From contig DAIDLK010000022.1 of the NCBI GenBank assembly GCA_027449525.1, positions 1 to 10,966 of the forward strand: a stretch of 10,966 nt of DNA, in the 5' to 3' direction. The DNA is from Legionellaceae bacterium. Lineage in GTDB: Bacteria > Pseudomonadota > Gammaproteobacteria > Legionellales > Legionellaceae. Under the pieces are notes generated by a model. The model was not told the origin of the DNA. It ran no database searches and saw only the letters and a program-made list of their open reading frames with translations. The stretch's first letter is position 1, and each line of letters begins with the position of its first letter. The position numbers were made by a program, and so were the translations under genes. This document shows positions 5,004-10,966 of this stretch, one piece after another.

Positions 5004-6907
5004 TCGCAGAACTGGGTACTTTGGCGCTGATTTTAGCTTTATTTTTTGCCATTTTTTTAGTGGCTGTACCCACATTTGGTTTGTATCGTCTTGACGCCGT
5101 ATGGCAACAAACCGCTAGTCGTTACGTCGCGGGACAATTACTAGCTGTTGTGTTTGCTTACGGGTGCCTTACGGTGTGTTTTTTGACCAATGATTTTACC
5201 GTTAGTTATGTTTTGCTGAATTCTAGCGTAAGCTTACCGTGGTTTTATAAGTGCTGTGCGGTATGGGGTGGGCATGAGGGCTCAATGTTACTATGGATTT
5301 TAGTCTTGAGTGTTTGGATGGCCGCCGTATCACGTTACAGCGTGCGCTTAGATGATGCGCTGCGTGTGCGAATCATGGTCGTTCTTGGCGCACTAAGCAT
5401 TGGTTTTATTCTTTTCTTATTGACTACTTCAAACCCTTTTTTACGCCAATTTAGCGTTCTAGACTCGACAGGGCGAGATCTTAACCCGTTGCTACAAGAT
5501 ATTGGCTTTTTGTTTCATCCACCCATGCTGTACATGGGATACGTTGGTTTTTCCGTAGCCTTTGCGTTTGCCATTGCAGCCCTATGGTTAGGCAATATGG
5601 ACTCCTCTTGGGCGCTATGGACCAGGCCCTGGACGATTGCGGCTTGGAGTTGTTTAACCCTAGGTATCACGTTAGGCAGTTGGTGGGCTTATCGTGAATT
5701 AGGTTGGGGTGGCTGGTGGTTTTGGGATCCAGTTGAAAATGCTTCGTTTATGCCCTGGTTGCTGGGCACGGCCTTACTGCACTCGCTCATGATGAATCAA
5801 ACGCGTCAGCTAATGCAGGCATGGACTGCCTTATTAGCGATTGGTACGTTCTCACTGAGTTTAATTGGCACGTTTCTGGTGCGATCCGGCGTGTTAGTTT
5901 CAGTGCACGCGTTTGCGGTAGATCCCGCACGTGGTCAATTTATTTTGTTATTTTTATTCGTTGTCATTGGTGGTTCTTTGTTGTTGTTTGCCGCGCGTGC
6001 GCATCAATTGGCTCGCCATACTCGTTTGCAGGCTGTATCGCGCGAGGGCGCGTTGCTGTTGAACGCTATTTTATTAACGGTGATGATGTTAACGGTGCTA
6101 TTGGGTACCGTTTACCCGTTGCTCATTGATGGTTTGGGGTTAGGCAAACTATCCGTTGGGGCGCCGTACTTTCGTGCGGTATTTACTCCACTCGTCTGGC
6201 CGCTCTTGCTCTTAATGGGGATTGCGATTCACATGCGTTGGCAGCAAGATGAACTGCCACGATTAGTGCCGCATTTGTCTGGTTTGTTGGGTTTATCGAT
6301 CGTTATCCCGGTATTGGTATTGTTGGCTTTACAAACGATGAATCTAACGGTTTACTGCGGCTTGGTGCTGGCAGTTTGGATTATCGCCAGTAACTTGAAG
6401 GCACTCTATGAGCGAATACGTTCGCGCGGTCAATTAAATGCAGGTTTTATTGGCATGTTGTTGGCGCACACCGGTATCGCCATGACGGTGATTGGTGTTG
6501 TAATATCCTCTGGATTGGGCTTGCAACGTGACATCAAATTAGCCCCTAGTGAACACATGACGCTCGGTGGGGTGCACGTGGCTTTTGTTAGTGAGTCGAG
6601 TTTAAGTGGTCCAAATTATCACGGATTTAAAACCTGTTTTAAAGTGGTGGTCAATGGGCATGAACGAATTATTTTTCCAGAAAAACGTATCTATGATGTT
6701 AGCCACCTTGCCATGACGGATGCCGCGATTGATAGTACTTGGTTTCGTGATGTCTACGTCGCTCTCGGCGAACCATTAGGAGAGGGCACTTGGTCGGTCC
6801 GGTTGTATTATAAACCCATGATTCGTTGGATATGGGCGGGTGGAATCGTGATGATGCTCGGTGGACTCGTCGCATGTACCGACCGACGGTATCGTGCTGC
6901 CTCATGA
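5000..6907 (+). CDS. ccmF: Cytochrome c haem lyase subunit CcmF
   Basis: CcmF is the large membrane subunit of the CcmF/CcmH haem lyase; it takes haem from CcmE and attaches it to apocytochrome c. The 635-residue product is close to the usual length and consists mostly of membrane helices. The WWD domain is visible as WGGWWFWDPVENASFMPW from residue 236. The functional histidines appear at His173 (FHPPMLY), His261 (LLHSLMM), His303 (SVHAFAVDP) and His490 (LLAHTG). The first three coincide exactly with the E. coli positions I recall and the last is off by one. It begins with an ATGA overlap with ccmE and ends with an ATGA overlap with ccmG, so it is translationally coupled. No disruption is visible. 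Confidence 0.97.
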   Translation: MIAELGTLALILALFFAIFLVAVPTFGLYRLDAVWQQTASRYVAGQLLAVVFAYGCLTVCFLTNDFTVSYVLLNSSVSLPWFYKCCAVWGGHEGSMLLWILVLSVWMAAVSRYSVRLDDALRVRIMVVLGALSIGFILFLLTTSNPFLRQFSVLDSTGRDLNPLLQDIGFLFHPPMLYMGYVGFSVAFAFAIAALWLGNMDSSWALWTRPWTIAAWSCLTLGITLGSWWAYRELGWGGWWFWDPVENASFMPWLLGTALLHSLMMNQTRQLMQAWTALLAIGTFSLSLIGTFLVRSGVLVSVHAFAVDPARGQFILLFLFVVIGGSLLLFAARAHQLARHTRLQAVSREGALLLNAILLTVMMLTVLLGTVYPLLIDGLGLGKLSVGAPYFRAVFTPLVWPLLLLMGIAIHMRWQQDELPRLVPHLSGLLGLSIVIPVLVLLALQTMNLTVYCGLVLAVWIIASNLKALYERIRSRGQLNAGFIGMLLAHTGIAMTVIGVVISSGLGLQRDIKLAPSEHMTLGGVHVAFVSESSLSGPNYHGFKTCFKVVVNGHERIIFPEKRIYDVSHLAMTDAAIDSTWFRDVYVALGEPLGEGTWSVRLYYKPMIRWIWAGGIVMMLGGLVACTDRRYRAAS

Positions 6908-7437
6908 ATCAACTGCTGCGCTTCCTGCCATTCGCCCTTTTTATTTTACTAAGTGTACTGTTCTGGCGTGGTTTAGCACTCGATCCGCAGCATCTGCCTT
7001 CTCAACAAATTAACCAGCTGATCCCATCATTTCGTTTGCCTGCGTTAGAGGAGCAGGCTGAACCATTGCGCTCTAAGGCGCTTAGAGGGCAGGTTAGTCT
7101 GCTAACTATCTGGGCTAGCTGGTGTGATAGTTGTCAAACCGAACAGGCCTTCCTCCTGCAATTGGCCGCTACTTACCCGATTGCTATGTTTGGCATCAAT
7201 TACAAGGATGATGCCGAGAGTGCACGCGCGTGGCTAAAGCAGTTTGGTAATCCCTTCCGTCAAATTGGCCAAGATAGCAAGGGACGCTTAGCGATAGAAC
7301 TTGGCGTTTATGGTGTGCCAGAAACTTTCTTAATTGATGCAGCGGGCCGGATTCGCTATCGACATACCGGAGCACTTACGGTTGATGCGTGGCAGCATGA
7401 TTTTTTACCACGAATTCAAGCTTTGGGGGCTACATGA
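6904..7437 (+). CDS. ccmG: Periplasmic thioredoxin-like protein CcmG (DsbE)
   Basis: CcmG is a membrane-anchored periplasmic thiol reductase that keeps the haem-binding cysteines of apocytochrome c (or CcmH) reduced. The 177-residue product has an N-terminal membrane anchor (residues 5-23) and a thioredoxin fold. The active site is WASWCDSC, with Cys74 and Cys77; the family more often has CPxC, so Asp-Ser between the cysteines is a mild deviation that could shift the redox potential. The cis-proline motif GVPETFLID and the following GRIRYRHTG are typical of CcmG. The ATG at 6904 overlaps the ccmF stop; the frame is open upstream inside ccmF, but that extension is rejected because the anchor then starts at the right distance. 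Confidence 0.95.
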   Translation: MNQLLRFLPFALFILLSVLFWRGLALDPQHLPSQQINQLIPSFRLPALEEQAEPLRSKALRGQVSLLTIWASWCDSCQTEQAFLLQLAATYPIAMFGINYKDDAESARAWLKQFGNPFRQIGQDSKGRLAIELGVYGVPETFLIDAAGRIRYRHTGALTVDAWQHDFLPRIQALGAT

Positions 7438-7820
7438 GTAGGGTGTTTGCGGTTATTTTATTTCTGTTTGGACTGGGCGAACAAGCCATTGCGGCACAAG
7501 ACTTGTACCCATTTTCCACACCACAGCAACAACAACAATTTCAACAGGTATTACGTGAGCTGCGTTGTCTAGTGTGTCAAAACCAAGATTTAGTGGACTC
7601 AAATGCCGGGCTCGCCCAAGATTTACGCGCTATAGTGTATCGTTTGGTTCAAGAGGGGCAATCAAGTCATGCGATACGACAATTTCTGAGCGATCGTTAC
7701 GGTGACTATATTTTATTCAAGCCAGCCATGAATACATTAACCTATGCGCTGTGGATAGGGCCATGGCTATTACTAGCCTGTGGCGCATGGATCTTTAGGC
7801 GAGTAACACAAAATGACTAG
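7434..7820 (+). CDS. ccmH: Cytochrome c maturation protein CcmH
   Basis: CcmH is a periplasmic thiol-disulfide component that acts with CcmF and CcmG on apocytochrome c. The 128-residue product has an N-terminal signal sequence (hydrophobic residues 4-20, then AIAAQD). The hallmark LRCLVCQNQ carries Cys45 and Cys48, followed by the helical-bundle part (SNAGLAQDLR, then LSDRYGDYILFKP), and a C-terminal membrane helix lies at about residues 106-121. It overlaps ccmG by ATGA and the next gene by eight bases. It corresponds to the N-terminal half of the longer E. coli CcmH; the other half is the separate ccmI-like gene. Confidence 0.95.
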   Translation: MSRVFAVILFLFGLGEQAIAAQDLYPFSTPQQQQQFQQVLRELRCLVCQNQDLVDSNAGLAQDLRAIVYRLVQEGQSSHAIRQFLSDRYGDYILFKPAMNTLTYALWIGPWLLLACGAWIFRRVTQND

Positions 7821-8193
7821 TTGGTGGTTAGAGAGCGGTTTACTGGGCCTAGGTAGCATCGGCTTAATGGGATTATTATGGCCCCTGCAGCTAGGCTGGC
7901 GCAAATTAGTGGGAGCTGTGTTGTTGTTAATGGTTCTGATCAGCACGCTGTACGCGCGTTGGGGTAGTTACATTGAGTGGCGTGATTTTGCGCAGTTAAA
8001 GCGCCACCAGCAGCAAGTGAGCGTACTACTTGCCTCATCCGAAGGTCGAGCCCGATTGATTGAACACCTGAAAGCGCGCTTAGCGGCAACGCCCAATCAG
8101 GCGAATGGTTGGATTTTATTGGGTAAACTCTATTTAGCGCAAGGCGACCAACTAAACGCTGAACAAGCGTTCGCTACTGCAAACCAATTTTAA
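7813..8193 (+). CDS. ccmI: Short CcmI-like protein with TPR motif
   Basis: CcmI-type proteins hold apocytochrome c for the haem lyase. The 126-residue product has two hydrophobic helices (about residues 8-25 and 32-47), then a soluble part with one recognisable TPR-like unit (GWILLGKLYLAQGDQLNAEQAFATA). Position behind ccmH and this architecture support the call. It is much shorter than CcmI or the C-terminal half of E. coli CcmH, which carry several TPR units. It ends cleanly at TAA with no sign of frameshifted continuation downstream, so it may be a naturally short form or a truncation. The gene symbol is therefore less certain than the family. The start overlaps ccmH. Confidence 0.75.
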   Translation: MTSWWLESGLLGLGSIGLMGLLWPLQLGWRKLVGAVLLLMVLISTLYARWGSYIEWRDFAQLKRHQQQVSVLLASSEGRARLIEHLKARLAATPNQANGWILLGKLYLAQGDQLNAEQAFATANQF

Positions 8194-8199
8194 GTCTAT

Positions 8200-8216
8200 A
8201 CTTAAGTTATGTTAAC
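8200..8216 (+). promoter_or_regulatory. TTAA-repeat motif upstream of the phosphatase-like effector
   Basis: ACTTAAGTTATGTTAAC contains TTAA at 8202-8205 and again at 8212-8215, one helical turn apart. Its first 15 bases match 12 of 15 bases of the motif at 2410-2424. A TATACT -10-like box lies at 8197-8202 with no good -35 partner. If the motif acted as an activator site near -35, the start of transcription would fall close to or just beyond the ATG at 8232, which is awkward; read-through from the ccm operon is also possible. Confidence 0.3.
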
Positions 8217-8231
8217 ATAGTCTGGTCTACT

Positions 8232-10961
8232 ATGCCGCACTACAAACCATTTTCTTCCCTAAGCGAAATGCTTGCCGGAGTAGCGTCATTACCCGAGCAA
8301 TGCACCGACTCAACCCCTGAAATGCAACGTGATCATTACCGTGCGTGCGAAATTACCAACAATAAGCAACAAACTTTAGTGGTGAAACAATTCACGCCTA
8401 ACTCTTATAACGGTCCGAAAACAGAAGATTTTTTGAATCGTTTAGAGATAGTATCAGCTAGCACCCAGGCAATTTTAAATGATCGTGGCATTGATGGTGA
8501 TGAAATGTTGCGGGAACTAAGGCAAGCAGCCGCAGCAGAACTGAGTGCTCAATGCGCTATTGAACCAATCCCTTTGTCTGAAATTGCCGATGAACAGCAT
8601 GAATCCGTCGTGGTTGCTAAAATTAACCAAGCAAACGCGATTTTACAGCGTTTTGTTGTGCAAGCGATTGCGCTATTTGAACCCAACGCTTTCGAGGATG
8701 TGCAGCAATTGGAAAAAGCACGCCGATTATTAATAGAAAAGGAAGTGGAGTTAACCATCGAACGCGGTAGTCCTAATTTTATTAATTTTTATTCCATCAA
8801 CGGCGTGCAACGGGTTAGTGCTGCTCGTGTTGTTGGGCAGGCAATTCCTAGTACGGAGCGCAGCGCAAAACAGTGGGGGAAATTACCCAATTTTAAACAA
8901 TCCAGCATGGGCTACTTAACGTCCACAGGGGACTATGTCACGCAGCTGGATGTGTATCGGCATAGTTCGTACCTGCCGTTAAGAATCAAAAATAAATTTA
9001 AACAGCGACAAGCAACGTTAGCCATGGTCGAAGGGATGATGGCCGAAATGGCACAACAACAATTAAGTGCCGGTGAAAAAGAACCACTGGTGTTAAAAAT
9101 GTCGTCACTGAGCTTGTTGTCACCGGTGGTGCTCTGCGAGGCACTTAATTTAACCGACGCGGTTGCCTTAGCCGACGAGTCAGAGTATCGCCAGTTAGAA
9201 GCCTGCCATGAAGCTTTGCAGCTGATCAATGGGCAAGAATTGGAGGTAACTCTCGCTGATGGGCGGGTTGTTCGCATTAAACCTGAAACCAATTTTATCA
9301 ATGCCGCATTGAATCCACATGGTATTTACACGTCTAAAAAGTGGCAATCCGCTTTGGAACGGCAGATCAATGTTAGTGGAATGCTGGCGTTTATGCAGCG
9401 AACGGAGCAGGATTTATCAAATAAAGGGCTCACTTGTTTTGATTTTAACCTAACAAAATTGCAAAATGGCCTGGATGCTCAAAAACAACGCCTGATTGAA
9501 GTCTCGTCTGAGGTGCTTCAATGTTTGAGTTCAGGGGATCAAGCGGGCTATAAAAAAGCCCATAAGAGGTTTAAAGCGTTAAAAAAAGACCTTCAACGCG
9601 AAGAAATGAGTGTGATGAAAGAACTACAAAACCAGTGGGTTAAGCGTCGCGGGGAATTTGTTGAATTTTTTAAACTGCTAGAGGATGCTGAGCCGCGTCA
9701 AGATTTGTCCTGTTTATATTACCAAACGCTGGCTATGTTTTTAGATGGTCACGTTGAGCCAAGTCAGTTCGGCGCGCGTTACTTACTGTTACGCCGATTG
9801 TTAGGTGATCAAGTTGATTTTTTCTGTAAAAGTGGTGAGGACAGAACCGGGCGGCTGAATAATTTATTGGAAGAGCTGTGTGAGTTTAAGCGCGCCTTTG
9901 GCCATTATCCCCGTTACGATCTTTCCACAAAAACCATCGCGGCAGCGGACCGTGCGGCACAGCAGCACATCGCGCAAAGTGTTTCAGAATTTTCCATTTG
10001 TCGCGATATAAACGACCAAAATGTCCACGGTGCACGCGGACTGCAGATTAGTTCATCAATTAAAGTGCCCATTCTTGGTGAGCTGACGAATGCCTTAAAT
10101 ACTGGTTTACCTAATCAATCCAGTAATCGCATCGGTCGATTAGCTAAAAGCATTTATAACAGTATTAAACTGAAAAAATGGTTTGAACTATTATTTGGTG
10201 TGAGCAATAAAAAACAAACAATGATCAACAACGCGTTAAAGCCATTGGCTGCTAATCGCTTGATGGTTGACCAAACACAGGATTTAGCTGGGTTTACAAC
10301 GCGTTTAGTCAAAGCAAACCAAGCTAGCCGTGCTGCGCCTACACCCACTCCCGTGGAGATACAAGCTACCACAAAACCGACTTATCATGGTGTACGTTTA
10401 AAAGCAGGGGAGTGTCTAGTAGCAGAAAAATGGTGCGCCCTCGCTGAGGTGAGTGGCGAGCCAGTGCTTGGTTGCATTGAACAAGATCTCACCTCGTTGC
10501 GCAACACCACTCGATTAGCCCCGGGACAACAACTGGCGCTGAAGGATAGCATTGCTTTAGCGCTTCAGCAGGCCAGCATGTTGTTGCGCCCACCCTTTAA
10601 TGCAAAAAAAGCGATTACGATTGATGGCGCTGATCCCGTTCAAGTTGCAAGAACTCATGCCGCCATACTGTTTTTAAAAGAAGCACATCCTTCTTTGCAA
10701 CCACTTATTATCCACGTCAAGGGGCAAAGTGCGCGCCCTGAACGCGCGACCCGATGGGAATCACAACGTGCTAAAGACAGGGTATTTATCCAACAGCAAT
10801 TAGGTGACGAACCACTGACCCAATCGCTAGCGAATGTTCAGAAACACGATTTAGCAAAGCTGCTAAATACCCAACAGCGGATGAAAAGCTTACTAAAAGC
10901 CGATCAAACCAATGAGACATTACCGATTTTACCTGGTCAGCAATTTGGTAAAAAAACTTAA
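8232..10961 (+). CDS. Putative effector with SopB/IpgD-type CX5R phosphatase motif
   Basis: The 909-residue product contains FFCKSGEDRTGRLNN with Cys532 and Arg538. This is the CX5R active-site form (CKSGKDRTG) of the SopB/IpgD phosphoinositide phosphatases and of Legionella effectors such as SidF and SidP. A plausible role is therefore removal of phosphate from inositol lipids in host membranes; substrate and host delivery are inferred. Upstream of the motif are an uncharacterised N-terminal region (1-280), a conserved-looking VLKMSSLSLLSP segment (287-298) and a charged helical, possibly coiled-coil stretch (about 400-495). Downstream, residues 590-715 are basic and low in recognisable motifs. 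A compact alpha/beta-looking segment follows (about 720-860, with AITIDGADP and PLIIHVKG). No signal peptide or membrane helix is seen, as expected for type III or IV secreted effectors. The ATG at 8232 has a weak ribosome binding site; Met13 is an alternative start. It lies 38 bp behind ccmI on the same strand. Confidence 0.7.
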   Translation: MPHYKPFSSLSEMLAGVASLPEQCTDSTPEMQRDHYRACEITNNKQQTLVVKQFTPNSYNGPKTEDFLNRLEIVSASTQAILNDRGIDGDEMLRELRQAAAAELSAQCAIEPIPLSEIADEQHESVVVAKINQANAILQRFVVQAIALFEPNAFEDVQQLEKARRLLIEKEVELTIERGSPNFINFYSINGVQRVSAARVVGQAIPSTERSAKQWGKLPNFKQSSMGYLTSTGDYVTQLDVYRHSSYLPLRIKNKFKQRQATLAMVEGMMAEMAQQQLSAGEKEPLVLKMSSLSLLSPVVLCEALNLTDAVALADESEYRQLEACHEALQLINGQELEVTLADGRVVRIKPETNFINAALNPHGIYTSKKWQSALERQINVSGMLAFMQRTEQDLSNKGLTCFDFNLTKLQNGLDAQKQRLIEVSSEVLQCLSSGDQAGYKKAHKRFKALKKDLQREEMSVMKELQNQWVKRRGEFVEFFKLLEDAEPRQDLSCLYYQTLAMFLDGHVEPSQFGARYLLLRRLLGDQVDFFCKSGEDRTGRLNNLLEELCEFKRAFGHYPRYDLSTKTIAAADRAAQQHIAQSVSEFSICRDINDQNVHGARGLQISSSIKVPILGELTNALNTGLPNQSSNRIGRLAKSIYNSIKLKKWFELLFGVSNKKQTMINNALKPLAANRLMVDQTQDLAGFTTRLVKANQASRAAPTPTPVEIQATTKPTYHGVRLKAGECLVAEKWCALAEVSGEPVLGCIEQDLTSLRNTTRLAPGQQLALKDSIALALQQASMLLRPPFNAKKAITIDGADPVQVARTHAAILFLKEAHPSLQPLIIHVKGQSARPERATRWESQRAKDRVFIQQQLGDEPLTQSLANVQKHDLAKLLNTQQRMKSLLKADQTNETLPILPGQQFGKKT

Positions 10962-10966
10962 AGCAA

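Overview
The window looks like chromosomal DNA of a gammaproteobacterium with about mid-40s % GC. It has standard housekeeping genes (mnmA, erpA, a CCA-encoding tRNA-Pro and a System I cytochrome c maturation cluster). It also carries two genes that look like host-directed effectors. Together these suggest an intracellular bacterium of the Legionellales type, but nothing in the window identifies the genus, so that placement is inference.

Layout: bases 1-493 hold the 3' part of an IS5-type transposase gene that begins before the window. Bases 494-685 have no gene, only a 9-bp inverted repeat of unclear meaning. On the minus strand follow mnmA (2350-1235), erpA (1192-815) and tRNA-Pro(GGG) (762-686), so this block is transcribed towards the insertion sequence. 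Bases 2351-2491 are a divergent intergenic region with a recognisable promoter on each strand.

The standout gene lies at 2492-3520 on the plus strand. It encodes a 342-residue protein with four tandem 33-residue repeats of the TAL-effector type (position 12/13 residues ND, NG, ND, NI), flanked by degenerate cryptic repeats. Behind them come an acidic/hydrophobic segment and a KRKR nuclear-localisation-like cluster. It reads as a miniature TALE-like DNA-binding protein that could act in a eukaryotic nucleus. Directly behind it (3522-3655) lies a frameshifted remnant of the C-terminal repeat of a second, decayed copy.

From 3713 to 8193 runs a tightly overlapping ccmC-D-E-F-G-H-I operon for haem delivery and attachment to cytochromes c. 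The usual first genes ccmA and ccmB are absent, and the TALE-like locus sits where they would be expected. ccmD is a 43-codon gene and ccmI is short. After a 38-bp gap, 8232-10961 encodes a 909-residue protein with a CX5R phosphatase motif (CKSGEDRTGR) like that of the SopB/IpgD/SidF phosphoinositide phosphatase effectors. A similar 15-bp TTAA-containing motif lies upstream of both effector-like genes, which hints at shared control but is not proven.
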